Positions 27,364 to 41,745 are shown, counted from the stretch's first letter. The stretch is 42,076 nucleotides of DNA from Gammaproteobacteria bacterium (GCA_011772965.1 WVYN01000036.1:5286-47361), one strand, 5' to 3'. Notes: generated by a model not told the origin, from the sequence alone. Numbers and translations are program-made.

Positions 27364-28374
27364 ATGTCCTCGCAAACAAGTAACTTTATGTCATCACAAT
27401 CGATAGATAACAAACCGGACAGGAAACAACGAGGTGAACTGAAAACTTCACGTCTGCCCGTGAAAGTCATTCTCAGCCAGGGGCCTTTACCCCGTAAACC
27501 GCACTGGATCAGGGCCAAGGCACCGACTGATCCGAAGGTTATTGAGCTGAAATCCATGCTGCGCGAACACCGTTTGCATACGGTATGTGAAGAAGCCTCC
27601 TGTCCCAACCTGGGTGAATGTTTTGCCCATGGTACCGCCACATTCATGATCATGGGTGACCTGTGCACCCGCCGTTGTCCGTTTTGTGATGTGGCCCATG
27701 GCAGACCCAGGCCGCTTGATCCGGAAGAGCCTGCTAATCTGGCAGAGACGGTCGGGTTAATGAAACTGAAGTATGTCGTAATTACCTCGGTTGACCGCGA
27801 CGACCTGAAAGACGGTGGGGCTGGCCATTTCCGTGACTGTATCCGTGCCACAAGAGCAGCTGTGCCAGGGATTACCGTGGAGATCCTGGTGCCGGATTTC
27901 CGCAGAAAAATGCAATTGGCCCTGAAAAGTCTTGGCGAATGCCCGCCAGATGTATTTAACCATAACCTTGAATCAGTTCCCTCGCTTTACCGCAAGGTCC
28001 GGCCTGGTGCCGATTACAGCTGGTCACTGGACCTAATCAGACGCTTCAAGGCTGCGAATCCTGAGGTACCGACCAAGTCCGGGTTAATGCTTGGCCTGGG
28101 TGAGGATATTGATGAGGTGAAACAGGTACTCAGGGATCTCAGGTTACACAATTGTGACATGTTAACGCTTGGTCAGTACCTGCAACCCAGTCGTTACCAC
28201 CTCCCCGTGGAACGATTTGTAACCCCGGATGAATTTACGGAGCTGGGTGAATATGCCCGAACGCTGGGTTTCAGCAGTGTTGCCAGCGCCCCCATGGTAC
28301 GTTCATCCTATCACGCAGACCTGCAAGCGCTGTCGACACTCAAGGTAAGGGGGAAAAACAGCCTAGGGTCCTAG
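27364..28374 (+). CDS. lipA: lipoyl synthase (radical SAM)
   Basis: LipA inserts two sulfur atoms at C6 and C8 of the octanoyl group. The 336-residue product has the auxiliary cluster motif [12 protein letters not shown] (C75, C80, C86) and the radical SAM motif CTRRCPFC (C101, C105, C108). The C-terminal RSSYHAD segment contains the serine ligand to the auxiliary cluster. It follows lipB with no gap. Its TAG shares a CTAG palindrome with the stop of the converging peptidase gene. Confidence 0.97.
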   Translation: MSSQTSNFMSSQSIDNKPDRKQRGELKTSRLPVKVILSQGPLPRKPHWIRAKAPTDPKVIELKSMLREHRLHTVCEEASCPNLGECFAHGTATFMIMGDLCTRRCPFCDVAHGRPRPLDPEEPANLAETVGLMKLKYVVITSVDRDDLKDGGAGHFRDCIRATRAAVPGITVEILVPDFRRKMQLALKSLGECPPDVFNHNLESVPSLYRKVRPGADYSWSLDLIRRFKAANPEVPTKSGLMLGLGEDIDEVKQVLRDLRLHNCDMLTLGQYLQPSRYHLPVERFVTPDEFTELGEYARTLGFSSVASAPMVRSSYHADLQALSTLKVRGKNSLGS

Positions 28375-29198
28375 TCGGTTTTTGACAGGAACAATTCCGG
28401 GTTGACCAGGGTGCCGTTCAGTAACACACTCCAATGTAAATGCGCACCGGTCACCCTGCCGGTACTGCCAACCCCGCCTATCAGATCGCCACGCTTTACT
28501 TGCTGGCCGTCACTGACATCGATTCTATTGAGGTGACAATACATGGTAATCAGCCCCTGCCCATGATCGATAAATACGGTATTGCCATTAAAAAAATAAT
28601 CGCCGGTATTGATTACCACGCCATCTGCGGCGGCCCTGACCGGGGCTCCTTCGTTGGCAACGATATCAAGACCCGAATGTGGCTTCCGGGCCTGTTCATT
28701 AAAAAACCGTCGGAGTCCAAAAGGACTGCTGTACCTGCCTTCAACAGGTTGTAACATACCTAGTTCGTAGATCTCGATATCACGCCAGTGGGTCTTGGCG
28801 TTTTGAATTAATTGATATTCCTTTTCTATACGCGCCATGTCTCTTGCAGTTGGATTAACCTGGCGTTTGTTTTTAATGGTCAGATATTGTGTCTCGTATT
28901 TCTTGTCCTTGACGCTGAAGGTATAGCGGCTGTTTATATTACCTTGTTGTACTTTCAGGCTGTGCTCACCCGGCATGAGGTCCAGTGGAATACCAAGAAC
29001 AATCTGCCAGCTGTTACGCTGACCGGTAACCAGGACAGGCCGGTCCCGGAACCAGGCGCGTGGTCTGTCGTCAGCCTGAACCTGGATCTTGACAATGCCG
29101 CCGGGGACGGGATCGCTGGTGGGCAGTTCAACTGCATGGGCTGGAACAAGTCCCGGGGCCAGCAAAAACAGCAAAAATAAAATCCAGTGTTTAGTCAT
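28371..29198 (-). CDS. M23 family metallopeptidase, peptidoglycan endopeptidase
   Basis: The ATG at 29198 begins a signal peptide ([19 protein letters not shown]), giving 275 residues; the open frame extends 66 bases further into xseA. Middle beta-rich segments precede the peptidase domain, which has H-x3-D ([16 protein letters not shown]) and H-x-H (GAHLHWSV) zinc ligands. M23 enzymes cleave peptide cross-links in the periplasm. It overlaps the xseA end by eight bases. Homologues next to xseA are common in Gammaproteobacteria. Confidence 0.9.
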   Translation of the reverse strand: MTKHWILFLLFLLAPGLVPAHAVELPTSDPVPGGIVKIQVQADDRPRAWFRDRPVLVTGQRNSWQIVLGIPLDLMPGEHSLKVQQGNINSRYTFSVKDKKYETQYLTIKNKRQVNPTARDMARIEKEYQLIQNAKTHWRDIEIYELGMLQPVEGRYSSPFGLRRFFNEQARKPHSGLDIVANEGAPVRAAADGVVINTGDYFFNGNTVFIDHGQGLITMYCHLNRIDVSDGQQVKRGDLIGGVGSTGRVTGAHLHWSVLLNGTLVNPELFLSKTD

Positions 29199-30552
29199 CC
29201 TTGTAAATCTTTTCAACCTTGCTGTGTATGTGCCCGCTGCTAAATCGGGTGTTGATCCGGTCACCGGCTTTTACATCTCCTGCAGTACGGATGATTGCCC
29301 CGTCTTCAATCCGGTTGACGATACTGTAACCGCGCTTCAGGGTGGAAAGCGGGCTGACCGTGTTCAATGCACGTGACAGGGACGAGAGCGCAAGCTGCTG
29401 CTGTTCAAAGATCTGTTTCCATGATCTGGACAGACGTTTTTTCAGTTCATCGCAATGAGCCAGGTTCATTTTTAACTGGTGTACCGGATTATATGAAGCG
29501 AGCCTGAATTTCAGTTCTGCGACCAGCTTGGCCCGCTTGTCAAGACTACTTGCCAGGGCATTCTGCAGTTGCATTATCGAGTGATCGAGTTGTTGACTGA
29601 TCATCTGTATGGTTCGCGATGGATGCGGAATGCATTGTTCAAGATACAGTATGTGTTTCTGTTGCTCCCTGATGAACTGTTGAATACGTTGTCCGAGTTT
29701 TTTCCGGTATTGTTCAATTTCAGATCTGAGTTGTCGCTGATCGGGGCTTACCAGTTCTGCGGCAGCGGAGGGTGTGGGCGCCCGGGAGTCGGAAACGAAG
29801 TCTGCGATCGTGTAATCAATTTCATGGCCGATACCGGTAACAATGGGCAGCTTACAATCGTGTATTGTCCGTGCCAGTTTTTCATTATTAAAGCACCAGA
29901 GATCTTCCAGTGAGCCACCCCCGCGGGCAAGGATCAAAACATCACATTCATCTCGTTGATCGGCGAGTTTCAGCATATGGATAATTTCATCAGTGGCTTT
30001 ATCACCCTGCACTGCCGTGGGATAAATGATCACTTCTGCTGCAGGATAACGGCGATTAAGGATATTCAGGATATCATGGATGGCAGCGCCGGTCGGTGAG
30101 GTGATGATACCGATGTGTCTCGCCATGTGCGGGACCGGCTTCTTGAGTTTTTCATCAAACAGGCCTTCCTTGTGCAAATGTTGTTTGAGTTCCTCGAAGG
30201 CGCGTTGCAGGGCACCGGCTCCGGCGGGTTCCATATGTTCAATGATGAGCTGGAATTCACCGCGATTCTCATAGAGGCTGACGTTGGCACGGACCATGAC
30301 CAGCATGCCATTATCCGGTGCAAACTTCAGACGCTGGTTACGGTTACGAAACATCGCACATCGGACCTGCGAATATTCATCCTTGAGCGTGAAATAGATA
30401 TGGCCGGAAGCCGGTTGTGCAAAATTGGAGATCTCACCCTCAACCCACATCGGTGGAAAACTTCCCTCGAGCACCGCTCGCACCTCGCGGTTGAGGCGGG
30501 TGACGTTATAAATCTCCGCCCTGGTTGGTGTCTGTTCCGGTGAATTTGTCAT
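29191..30552 (-). CDS. xseA: exodeoxyribonuclease VII large subunit
   Basis: The 453-residue product has an N-terminal OB fold (VTRLNREVRAVLEGSFPPMWVEGEISNF, HIYFTLKDEYSQVRCAMF) and the catalytic domain (HIGIITSPTGAAIHDILNIL; ILARGGGSLEDLWCFNNE; GIGHEIDYTIADFVSDSRAPTPSAAAEL). A long coiled coil follows, ending LKRGYSIV. Exo VII degrades single-stranded DNA. The small subunit xseB is not in the window. It diverges from guaB. Confidence 0.96.
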   Translation of the reverse strand: MTNSPEQTPTRAEIYNVTRLNREVRAVLEGSFPPMWVEGEISNFAQPASGHIYFTLKDEYSQVRCAMFRNRNQRLKFAPDNGMLVMVRANVSLYENRGEFQLIIEHMEPAGAGALQRAFEELKQHLHKEGLFDEKLKKPVPHMARHIGIITSPTGAAIHDILNILNRRYPAAEVIIYPTAVQGDKATDEIIHMLKLADQRDECDVLILARGGGSLEDLWCFNNEKLARTIHDCKLPIVTGIGHEIDYTIADFVSDSRAPTPSAAAELVSPDQRQLRSEIEQYRKKLGQRIQQFIREQQKHILYLEQCIPHPSRTIQMISQQLDHSIMQLQNALASSLDKRAKLVAELKFRLASYNPVHQLKMNLAHCDELKKRLSRSWKQIFEQQQLALSSLSRALNTVSPLSTLKRGYSIVNRIEDGAIIRTAGDVKAGDRINTRFSSGHIHSKVEKIYKDD

Positions 30553-30580
30553 TAATTATTGAAAATAAAGGTGGTTTTAA

Positions 30581-32122
<1,542 letters not shown>

Positions 32123-32190
32123 CCGTTGTACCCTGCGCCCGGTCAAGCCATTACATATTCTACTAATTCCCTGCTGCTGGCTGCCACATC

Positions 32191-34273
<2,083 letters not shown>

Positions 34274-34414
34274 CAGTGACTGTTTGACTATGATCGGGAT
34301 ATATTGCGCAATGCTATACTCCATGACTTGATGGATGAACCCAAGTGTATAAGGTATCTCCATTGAATGATGGTTTTGACCTTATTTAATTAGAATCTAA
34401 CAAAATACTTCCTC

Positions 34415-34930
34415 ATGAGCCCGGAACAATCCCAACCTGAGCTGATAGCGCTTGCAAAGCGGCTGGGCGAATCGTTGCTGGCCAATAATTACCGGCTTGC
34501 CACAGCGGAGTCCTGCACGGGCGGCGGGCTGGCCTACGCCATTACTGCGCTACCCGGGAGCTCATCATGGTTTGATCGAACGGTTGTCAGTTATTCAAAC
34601 GATGCCAAAAAAGATCTGCTCGGGGTAAGCCAGGCGACTCTCGATTCCGAGGGGGCGGTCAGTGCTGTCACCGCAATTGAGATGGCCGAAGGACTGCTGG
34701 AACGTTCCCCGGCAGATATAACGGTCGCCATTACCGGTATTGCCGGGCCTGATGGAGGTACACCGGATAAACCGGTGGGTACTGTATGTTTTGCCTGGTC
34801 CCTCAGGCAGGGTAAAACCTTATCGAGTTGTGTTCGCTTTGAAGGCGACCGTGACAAGGTCAGAAGCCTCGCCATATTAATGGCCATACAGGGACTGCTG
34901 GACATGCTGGAGCAGAGCCGTTCCGACTAG
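34415..34930 (+). CDS. pncC: nicotinamide-nucleotide amidase (CinA C-terminal domain family, PncC)
   Basis: The 171-residue product is a stand-alone CinA C-terminal domain. The family motif TAESCTGG carries the catalytic Ser33, and GIAGPDGGT and KPVGTV follow. PncC deamidates NMN to nicotinate mononucleotide in NAD salvage. In many Gammaproteobacteria this gene lies just upstream of recA, as here (with thpR between). Its TAG shares a CTAG with the stop of the converging regulator gene. Confidence 0.94.
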   Translation: MSPEQSQPELIALAKRLGESLLANNYRLATAESCTGGGLAYAITALPGSSSWFDRTVVSYSNDAKKDLLGVSQATLDSEGAVSAVTAIEMAEGLLERSPADITVAITGIAGPDGGTPDKPVGTVCFAWSLRQGKTLSSCVRFEGDRDKVRSLAILMAIQGLLDMLEQSRSD

Positions 34931-35304
34931 AGCAGGCTCATAATTTTTTCAATCAGTTCATCGTGGGGAAAAGGTTTGACGATATAGTCAGTTGCACCTG
35001 CCCGGAAGCCTCGCTTGATATCGTCTGCAGTGTCCTGGGCGGTCAACATGATTACCGGCGTATCAGACCAGCCTTCGAGTGACTGGATTTTTGCAAGTAC
35101 TTCGAAGCCATCCATAATGGGTAACATGATATCAAGCAAGATCAGGTCAGGCGGGGAACCGCTGGTAATCACATCAGTGGCTGCCTGGCCATCTTTTGCA
35201 AAACTGAGGGAAAACCCTTTGCCAGACAAAAGATGCTGGAGCAGGGAACAGACATCCTCATCGTCCTCGACAATCAGTATCGTTTTGCCGGTAATGTTAT
35301 CCAT
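34927..35304 (-). CDS. single-domain response regulator (CheY-like receiver)
   Basis: The 125-residue product is a receiver domain only. The acidic pocket is D14 and D15 (IVEDDEDV), the phospho-acceptor is D58 (LILLDIMLPIMDGFEVL), with T88 and K110 (DYIVKPF). There is no output domain, and no histidine kinase is near. It lies on the minus strand between pncC and thpR, splitting the usual pncC-recA neighbourhood. Its partner and role cannot be told. Confidence 0.9.
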   Translation of the reverse strand: MDNITGKTILIVEDDEDVCSLLQHLLSGKGFSLSFAKDGQAATDVITSGSPPDLILLDIMLPIMDGFEVLAKIQSLEGWSDTPVIMLTAQDTADDIKRGFRAGATDYIVKPFPHDELIEKIMSLL

Positions 35305-35418
35305 ATGAGTCCCTTTTTGTCATCATTGGCTGTGCAAAGATGTTCACCGCCATAACAAAATATTACAGTATCCCTGGTAAAAGTTTAAACAGCGTCTAGC
35401 TAAATTTCAGCAACTGCC

Positions 35419-35964
35419 ATGCAATCAAATCAAACCGGGCGCCTGTTCCTGGCTTACTGGCCGGATCCGGCTTGCCAGAAAAGCTTTTCAAAACTGGCAA
35501 AACAGCTATCGCTGCGAAACGCACGACTGATCAAACCCGAAAATATCCACCTGACGCTGGTTTTTCTCGGGCATGTAGACGAGAAAACCTTACCACAGTT
35601 GACCAGATCCCTCGAAACCATCGGTACAGAACCAATCGAACTGGTATGTGACCAGCTCGGTTGGTGGCAGCGATCGCAGGTGATCTGGATTGCGCCGGCA
35701 AGTGTCCCGGATAACTTGCTTATTCTGGTCGACAAACTCAATAGCACTGCGCAAGGATGTGGCCTCAAGGTCGATGAAAGGCCCTACAGTCCGCATATCA
35801 CCTTGGCCCGCAAGGTCCGGCAACCACCCGTCCGTCCCGAGTTCAAGCCGGTGACCTGGTTTTTGCGTGATTGGGTGCTGGTGCGTTCCGAAACACTGCC
35901 AGAAGGCGCCCGCTATACGCCAATCTGGTCGCGCGAGCAGGGATTTATCGGCCAGCAGAACTGA
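35419..35964 (+). CDS. thpR: RNA 2',3'-cyclic phosphodiesterase (2H family)
   Basis: The 181-residue product has two H-x-T-L motifs, HLTLVFLG near residue 44 and HITLARK near residue 125. These are the catalytic histidines of the 2H phosphoesterase fold. ThpR opens 2',3'-cyclic phosphates on RNA ends and was first described as 2'-5' RNA ligase. The N-terminal GRLFLAYWPDPACQ is also typical. It lies 90 bases before recA. Confidence 0.93.
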   Translation: MQSNQTGRLFLAYWPDPACQKSFSKLAKQLSLRNARLIKPENIHLTLVFLGHVDEKTLPQLTRSLETIGTEPIELVCDQLGWWQRSQVIWIAPASVPDNLLILVDKLNSTAQGCGLKVDERPYSPHITLARKVRQPPVRPEFKPVTWFLRDWVLVRSETLPEGARYTPIWSREQGFIGQQN

Positions 35965-35989
35965 ATTTCAATCGGGCAACTCGGGGCCG

Positions 35990-36017
35990 TTTATATTGGT
36001 CGTTTTTGTGTGATAAT
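35990..36017 (+). promoter_or_regulatory. candidate recA promoter without a visible LexA box
   Basis: TTTATA (35990) and GATAAT (36012) are separated by 16 bases and fit the sigma-70 consensus well, with a start near 36024 and a leader of about 30 bases. No CTGT-N8-ACAG LexA site is present between thpR and recA on either strand. Confidence 0.45.
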
Positions 36018-36054
36018 TAGCCCACATTTTTCAATACATTTTGGTGAAACGTTT

Positions 36055-37083
36055 ATGGATGACAAAAAGAAACAGGCACTGGGCGTAGCGCTCAGCCAGA
36101 TTGAGAAACAATTCGGCAAGGGATCTGTAATGCGCATGGGCGATGCGGGCATCGTGCGTGATGTTGAAGCGGTATCAACCGGTTCGTTGGGGCTTGACGT
36201 GGCCCTGGGCATCGGTGGTATGCCGCGCGGACGTGTCGTGGAAATCTATGGTCCGGAATCGTCGGGCAAAACCACACTGGCACTGCATGTTGCTGCAGAA
36301 ATTCAGAAGGCCGGCGGTACGGCTGCGTTTGTCGATGCCGAGCACGCCCTGGATCCGGCCTATGCCGAAAAACTCGGCGTTCAGATCGATGATTTACTGG
36401 TGTCCCAGCCGGACACCGGTGAGCAGGCCCTGGAAATCACGGACATGCTGGTGCGTTCCGGCGCCGTTGACCTAGTGATCATTGACTCGGTCGCCGCCCT
36501 GACACCAAAGGCGGAAATCGAAGGTGAGATGGGTGATAGCCATATGGGCCTGCAGGCACGACTGATGTCACAGGCCCTGCGCAAGCTCACGGCTAACATC
36601 AAGCGTTCGAATACGCTGGTGATCTTTATCAACCAGATCCGCATGAAGATCGGCGTCATGTTTGGTAACCCGGAGACCACCACCGGTGGCAATGCCCTGA
36701 AATTTTATGCCTCCGTGCGGCTGGATATACGCCGTATCGGCGCGATCAAGAAAGCTGACGAGGTCATCGGCAATGAGACCCGCGTCAAGGTCGTCAAGAA
36801 CAAGGTGGCGCCACCATTCAAGGAAGTCATCTTTGACATTCTTTATGGTGAGGGGATATCCCGTGAAGGTGAGATCATCAACCTGGGCGTGCAACATGAG
36901 CTGATTGAGAAAACCGGTGCCTGGTACAGTTACAACGGTGATCGCATAGGTCAGGGCAAGGACAATGTCCGCAATTTCCTGAAAGAAAACCCGGAGATGG
37001 CACAGGAGATTGAACAAAAGATCCGCGAGAAGGTCTTGCCGAAGGTCAAGGTTGCCGAAAGTGAAGAGGAAGCCGAGGCCTGA
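36055..37083 (+). CDS. recA: recombinase RecA
   Basis: The ATG at 36055 gives [20 protein letters not shown] and 342 residues; the open frame extends 45 bases upstream without support. Walker A is GPESSGKTT at residues 66-74, Walker B is [14 protein letters not shown], and the L2 and signature region is [27 protein letters not shown]. RecA catalyses strand exchange and activates the SOS response. recX follows at once. The C-terminal acidic tail (ESEEEAEA) is normal. Confidence 0.98.
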   Translation: MDDKKKQALGVALSQIEKQFGKGSVMRMGDAGIVRDVEAVSTGSLGLDVALGIGGMPRGRVVEIYGPESSGKTTLALHVAAEIQKAGGTAAFVDAEHALDPAYAEKLGVQIDDLLVSQPDTGEQALEITDMLVRSGAVDLVIIDSVAALTPKAEIEGEMGDSHMGLQARLMSQALRKLTANIKRSNTLVIFINQIRMKIGVMFGNPETTTGGNALKFYASVRLDIRRIGAIKKADEVIGNETRVKVVKNKVAPPFKEVIFDILYGEGISREGEIINLGVQHELIEKTGAWYSYNGDRIGQGKDNVRNFLKENPEMAQEIEQKIREKVLPKVKVAESEEEAEA

Positions 37084-37115
37084 GCAGCGACAAGGCAGAC
37101 ATACGTCAACGTGCC

Positions 37116-37532
37116 ATGGGTCTACTGGCCCGTCGCGAACACAGTGCTCGGGAGCTTTCGCACAAACTTAAAAGTCGTGACTACGACGAGGTGTCTATCC
37201 AGGCCGTTATCGAATTATTGATCGATGAAGGGCTGCAAAGCGATGATCGTTTCGCCGAGCAATTCACCCGCAGCCGGGTTGAAAAAGGCTATGGGCCAAT
37301 CCGGATACGGCAGGAACTACGCGAACGTGGCATTGCTGACTCCCTCATCTCCCATTACCTTGATGTAAATGATCCCGAGTGGTCGAGGCGGGCACAAAAG
37401 GCACGTGAAAAGCGGTTTGGGCGGAGCCTGCCAGGCAAGTATCGTGAGCAGGCCAGGCAGGCGCGGTTCCTGCAGCAACGCGGCTATACGAGTGAACAGA
37501 TTATGCAAATAATCAAGGCAGGTGATGAGTGA
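37116..37532 (+). CDS. recX: recombination regulator RecX
   Basis: RecX binds and inhibits RecA filaments. The 138-residue product from ATG 37116 begins [19 protein letters not shown] and has three RecX three-helix repeats, including [31 protein letters not shown]. The frame is open back to the recA stop and encodes DIRQRA before the ATG, residues that look family-like. A CTG at 37080 overlapping the recA TGA is therefore a possible earlier start. It overlaps the alaS GTG by four bases. Confidence 0.92.
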   Translation: MGLLARREHSARELSHKLKSRDYDEVSIQAVIELLIDEGLQSDDRFAEQFTRSRVEKGYGPIRIRQELRERGIADSLISHYLDVNDPEWSRRAQKAREKRFGRSLPGKYREQARQARFLQQRGYTSEQIMQIIKAGDE

Positions 37533-40132
37533 AAACAGCGTCTGAAATACGCTCGCAGTTCCTGGAATATTTCCGGGACCGTGACCACGAGGTTGTGCCC
37601 AGCAGTTCACTGGTACCTGCCAATGATCCAACCCTGCTGTTCACCAATGCCGGCATGGTCCAGTTCAAGGACGTATTTCTCGGCAATGAGAAACGCGCCT
37701 ACACCCGTGCTGTAACTTCCCAGCGCTGCGTGCGCGCCGGCGGCAAGCATAATGACCTGGAGAATGTCGGTTACACTGCCCGCCACCATACCTTTTTCGA
37801 GATGCTGGGTAACTTCAGTTTTGGAGATTACTTCAAGCGCGAAGCTATCAACTATGCTTGGGAATTTTTAACCAAGGAACTTGGTATTCCGGAAGAACGC
37901 CTGTGGGTGACGGTGTTCAAGGATGACGATGAGGCCGCCGACATCTGGTTGAAGGAAGTCGGGGTTTCCAGGGACCGCTTCCGTCGTTGCGATGAAAAGG
38001 ACAATTTCTGGTCCATGGGTGATACCGGTCCGTGCGGACCCTGCAGCGAAATCTTCTATGATCACGGCGAGGGCATCTCCGGCGGACCGCCCGGATCCGA
38101 TGAGCCCGAGGGCGATCGCTATGTCGAAATCTGGAACCTGGTCTTTACCCAGTACGATCGCAACAGCGTCGGCAAACTGAATCCCATACCGGACCCTTCG
38201 GTGGATACCGGCATGGGACTGGAACGCATCACCGCAGTCATGCAGGGTGTCCATAACAACTACGACATCGATCTGTTTCGGCACCTGATTGATGCCCTGA
38301 AGCAACTCGCCGGCAAGAAGAAACTGGAAGTGACCTCCAGCCGGGTCGTGGCCGACCACATTCGTTCCTGTGCCTTCCTGATTGCCGACGGGGTAGCGCC
38401 AAGCAACGAAGGCCGTGGCTACGTCCTGCGCCGGATCATCCGCCGCGCCATCCGCCACGGTAACAAGCTGGGCTTCAAGGAACCGTTTTTCTACAAGCTG
38501 GTCGTCGCACTGGAAGCTGAAATGGGCGAGGCCTACCCGGAACTCGGCCGCTCCCGTGCCTACATCGAAAAAGTCCTGCTGGCTGAGGAGCAGCGTTTTG
38601 CTGAAACCCTGGAACAGGGCCTCAAGGTCCTGGACGAGGTCATAGCGGGCCTCAAGGGCGACAAAATAGACGGCGAGGCGGTTTTTAAGCTCTATGATAC
38701 CTACGGCTTTCCCGTCGATCTGACGGCCGACGTGGCCCGGGAAAAGGGACTGCAGGTGGACATGGAGGGCTTTCACCAGGCCATGGCCGAGCAGCGGCAG
38801 CGGGCCCGTGCCGCCAGTAAATTCGAGGCCGCAACCTCAGTGAATACCGACGACAAGCTGGTCAGTGAATTCAGTGGTTACAACCGCCTGCAGCAGAAAT
38901 CGACCATCATTGCCATCTACCAGGACGGCCGCAAGGTCCAGTCCATGGCCCAGGGTGATCTGGGCGGGGTAATCCTGCTGGAAACCCCGTTTTATGCCCA
39001 GTCCGGTGGTCAGGTCGGCGACAAGGGTGAACTCACGGGGCAAGGGGTCTTTTTCGAGGTCGAGGACACCAAGAAACAGGGCCAGTCGCATGTCCATCTT
39101 GGGATCTTACGTGCCGGCAGTCTCAAGGTCGGGGATGTGGTCACGGCCACCGTGGATGGTGAGCGGCGCCGCCACATTATGCGCAACCATTCCGCCACTC
39201 ATTTATTACATGCCGCACTCCGCACGGTGCTGGGAGACCACGTGGTGCAGAAGGGTTCCCTGGTTGCGCCGGACCGGTTGCGGTTTGATTTTTCCCATCC
39301 TGAGCCGCTGACGGCAGACGAGATCCGGACCATCGAACGCCTGATCAACCGCACCATCCTAGAAAACAGCCCGACCAAGATCGAGATCATGCCGCTCGAG
39401 AAGGCCCTCGAGTCCGGGTCAATGTCACTTTTCGGTGAAAAATACGATGATGTTGTCCGCGTGCTGAAGATCGGCGGGACTTTCTCCAATGAACTATGTG
39501 GTGGTACCCACGTGGAGCATGCCGGAGATATTGGCCTGTTCAAGATCATCTCGGAAGGGGGCGTGGCATCGGGGATCCGCCGGATCGAGGCGGTTACCGG
39601 GGAAGGGGCCCTGGACTGGGTCGATCAAACCCAGCACTCGCTGGACCAGATAACCCAGGTGCTGAAGAGTGACCGGGACAATGTCGAAGCCAGGCTACTC
39701 GCCCAGCAGGAAAAGCTCCGCAAGCTGGAAAAGGAGGTCGAGCAATACAAGGCCAGGCTCGCCAGCAGCGCCGGTGATGACATGCTGGATTCCGCCGTCG
39801 ATATCGACGGCATCAAGGTCCTGGCCTGTACCCTGGACGGTGCCGATGCCAAGACCCTGCGTGATACCGTGGATCAGCTCAAGAACAAGCTGGGTACTGC
39901 GGCCTTGATCCTGGCCGCGGTCAACGACAACAAGGTCAATCTGGTGGCCGGGGTCACGGCCGACAGCACCGGCCGGATCAAGGCCGGTGATCTCGTCAAT
40001 TTTGTCGCCAGGCAGGTGGGCGGCAAGGGCGGCGGTCGCCCGGACCTGGCCCAGGCCGGGGGTAATGATCCCGCCGCTCTGCCAGCTGCCCTGTCCGGGG
40101 TTCCGGACTGGGTCCGGCAGCAGCTGAGCTGA
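37529..40132 (+). CDS. alaS: alanyl-tRNA synthetase
   Basis: The 867-residue product starts at GTG 37529 behind AGGTGAT. Class II motifs are visible: [19 protein letters not shown] (motif 2), and GMGLERI (motif 3 region). The editing domain zinc site is HSATHLLH and [11 protein letters not shown], and the C-terminal C-Ala domain ends [12 protein letters not shown]. The gene is more GC-rich than the left half of the window. It overlaps recX by four bases and precedes lysC by 67 bases. Confidence 0.98.
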   Translation: MKTASEIRSQFLEYFRDRDHEVVPSSSLVPANDPTLLFTNAGMVQFKDVFLGNEKRAYTRAVTSQRCVRAGGKHNDLENVGYTARHHTFFEMLGNFSFGDYFKREAINYAWEFLTKELGIPEERLWVTVFKDDDEAADIWLKEVGVSRDRFRRCDEKDNFWSMGDTGPCGPCSEIFYDHGEGISGGPPGSDEPEGDRYVEIWNLVFTQYDRNSVGKLNPIPDPSVDTGMGLERITAVMQGVHNNYDIDLFRHLIDALKQLAGKKKLEVTSSRVVADHIRSCAFLIADGVAPSNEGRGYVLRRIIRRAIRHGNKLGFKEPFFYKLVVALEAEMGEAYPELGRSRAYIEKVLLAEEQRFAETLEQGLKVLDEVIAGLKGDKIDGEAVFKLYDTYGFPVDLTADVAREKGLQVDMEGFHQAMAEQRQRARAASKFEAATSVNTDDKLVSEFSGYNRLQQKSTIIAIYQDGRKVQSMAQGDLGGVILLETPFYAQSGGQVGDKGELTGQGVFFEVEDTKKQGQSHVHLGILRAGSLKVGDVVTATVDGERRRHIMRNHSATHLLHAALRTVLGDHVVQKGSLVAPDRLRFDFSHPEPLTADEIRTIERLINRTILENSPTKIEIMPLEKALESGSMSLFGEKYDDVVRVLKIGGTFSNELCGGTHVEHAGDIGLFKIISEGGVASGIRRIEAVTGEGALDWVDQTQHSLDQITQVLKSDRDNVEARLLAQQEKLRKLEKEVEQYKARLASSAGDDMLDSAVDIDGIKVLACTLDGADAKTLRDTVDQLKNKLGTAALILAAVNDNKVNLVAGVTADSTGRIKAGDLVNFVARQVGGKGGGRPDLAQAGGNDPAALPAALSGVPDWVRQQLS

Positions 40133-40199
40133 CGTTCTGATTTAATCTCACCCGCAATTCCGTTAGAATCTGCGCCTTTTTGGGGCTCGCAAGGGAGCA

Positions 40200-41420
40200 A
40201 TGGCATTAATCGTACACAAATACGGCGGTACCTCACTTGGCAGCATCGATCGCATCAAGGCCGTCGCTGAACGGGTCCACGCAGCTCGTAAGACCGGGGA
40301 CAACATTGTGGTGGTGGTTTCAGCGATGAGCGGTGAGACCGATCGGCTGCTGGGGCTGGCCAACGAATTGTCCGAGGTGCCGGCACCCCGGGAAATTGAC
40401 GTACTGCTCTCGACCGGTGAGCAGGTCACCATCGCCCTGCTGAGTATTGCCCTCAAAGAACGCGGTTGTGATGCCATTTCCTATACCGGTGGCCAGGTCC
40501 GGATCCTGACGGATAATGCCCACAACAAGGCGCGGATCCTGGACATCAGTGGTCAGCACATCAAGAGCAACTTGGCCGCGGGCAAGGTGGTTGTGGTGGC
40601 CGGGTTTCAGGGTGTCGACGAGGAGGGTAATATCACCACGCTGGGCCGGGGCGGTTCCGATACCACGGCCGTGGCCCTTGCGGCAGCCTTGAAGGCAGAT
40701 GAGTGTCGTATTTTTACGGATGTTGACGGTGTTTACACCGCCGACCCGCGGCTAGTCTCCCGGGCCCGGCGGCTGGATACCATCACCTACGAGGAAATGC
40801 TGGAACTGTCGAGCCTGGGCTCCAAGGTATTACAGATCCGCTCGGTCGAATTTGCCCAGAAGTACCGGGTCAAGCTGCGTGTCCTCTCTTCGTTCGAGGA
40901 AGGGCCGGGCACATTAATTACTGAAGAGGACGAGAGTATGGAAGAAGCAATAATCTCCGGGATAGCCCATAATAAAGATGAGGCCAAGCTCACCATCGTC
41001 GGGGTGCCCGACAAGCCCGGGATTGCCCACAGCATACTGGGACCGATAGCAGACGCTAACGTTGAAGTGGACATGATCGTCCAGAACGTCGGGGCCGATA
41101 ACCTGACGGACCTGACCTTTACTGTACACCGCAACGATTATGACAAGGCCCTGGCCATCCTCAAGGCCACCTGTGAAAACATGGGTGCCCGGGAAGTTAC
41201 AGGTGATATATCAATTGTTAAAATATCAGTAGTGGGTATCGGAATGCGGTCCCACGCGGGTGTCGCCAGCAAGATGTTCAATGCGTTGGCAAAAGAGGGG
41301 ATCAACATCATCATGATCTCGACCTCTGAAATCAAGATTTCGGTCGTGGTCCATGAGAAGTATCTCGAACTGGGTGTCAGAACCTTGCATTCGGAGTTCG
41401 GGCTGGAGCAGGAAAGCTAG
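40200..41420 (+). CDS. lysC: aspartate kinase
   Basis: Aspartokinase makes 4-phospho-L-aspartate, the first step to lysine, threonine, methionine and diaminopimelate. The 406-residue product begins MALIVHKYGGTSLGSIDRIK, with the kinase domain (STGEQVTIALLS, TLGRGGSDTTAVALAAAL, DVDGVYTADPR). Two ACT domains (KLTIVGVPDKPGIAHSIL; KISVVGIGMRSHAGVASKMF) give feedback control. The gene order alaS-lysC-csrA is as in Pseudomonas. A possible promoter with TAGAAT at 40164 lies upstream. Confidence 0.97.
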   Translation: MALIVHKYGGTSLGSIDRIKAVAERVHAARKTGDNIVVVVSAMSGETDRLLGLANELSEVPAPREIDVLLSTGEQVTIALLSIALKERGCDAISYTGGQVRILTDNAHNKARILDISGQHIKSNLAAGKVVVVAGFQGVDEEGNITTLGRGGSDTTAVALAAALKADECRIFTDVDGVYTADPRLVSRARRLDTITYEEMLELSSLGSKVLQIRSVEFAQKYRVKLRVLSSFEEGPGTLITEEDESMEEAIISGIAHNKDEAKLTIVGVPDKPGIAHSILGPIADANVEVDMIVQNVGADNLTDLTFTVHRNDYDKALAILKATCENMGAREVTGDISIVKISVVGIGMRSHAGVASKMFNALAKEGINIIMISTSEIKISVVVHEKYLELGVRTLHSEFGLEQES

Positions 41421-41502
41421 AATAATAACAAGGAGCGGTGATAAACCGTCAGGGCAGGGCTGCCCTGGTTCGCTTAGAGTGATGTAAACAGGAGATTGAA
41501 TA

Positions 41503-41691
41503 ATGTTAATTTTAACGAGAAGGGTAGGAGAATCCCTCATGATCGGTGACGAGATCAATGTTACCGTGCTGGGAATCAGAGGTAACCAGGTGCGGATTGG
41601 AGTCAATGCACCAAAGGACGTCTCGGTTCATCGTGAGGAAATCTACGATCGAATTCAGCAGGAAAAAGTGGCTTCCGATTCTGAAGGATAA
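41503..41691 (+). CDS. csrA: carbon storage regulator CsrA (RsmA)
   Basis: The 62-residue product [18 protein letters not shown]...[11 protein letters not shown] is CsrA, a dimeric RNA-binding protein that blocks ribosome binding at GGA motifs. L4 and R44, which contact the GGA, are present. The ribosome site CAGGAGATTGAATA itself has a GGA, so autoregulation is possible. A GC hairpin (41450-41467) lies between lysC and csrA. Gene order csrA then tRNA-Ser is the gammaproteobacterial standard. Confidence 0.98.
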   Translation: MLILTRRVGESLMIGDEINVTVLGIRGNQVRIGVNAPKDVSVHREEIYDRIQQEKVASDSEG

Positions 41692-41708
41692 TCTGTTAAC
41701 GCAGTAAT

Positions 41709-41745
41709 TATTGCCCGCACCGTGTTTTTCATGGCGCGGGCAATA
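41709..41745 (+). other. hairpin downstream of csrA
   Basis: A perfect 10-bp inverted repeat with arms TATTGCCCGC (41709-41718) and GCGGGCAATA (41736-41745) closes a 17-base loop. No T-run follows directly; a T-rich tract begins near 41757. It may stabilise the csrA mRNA end or be an imperfect terminator. Confidence 0.5.

Noticed and set aside
37868-38776. 302-codon antisense ORF in alaS
   Set aside because: It mirrors the GC-rich codon use of alaS; no ribosome site or family motif.
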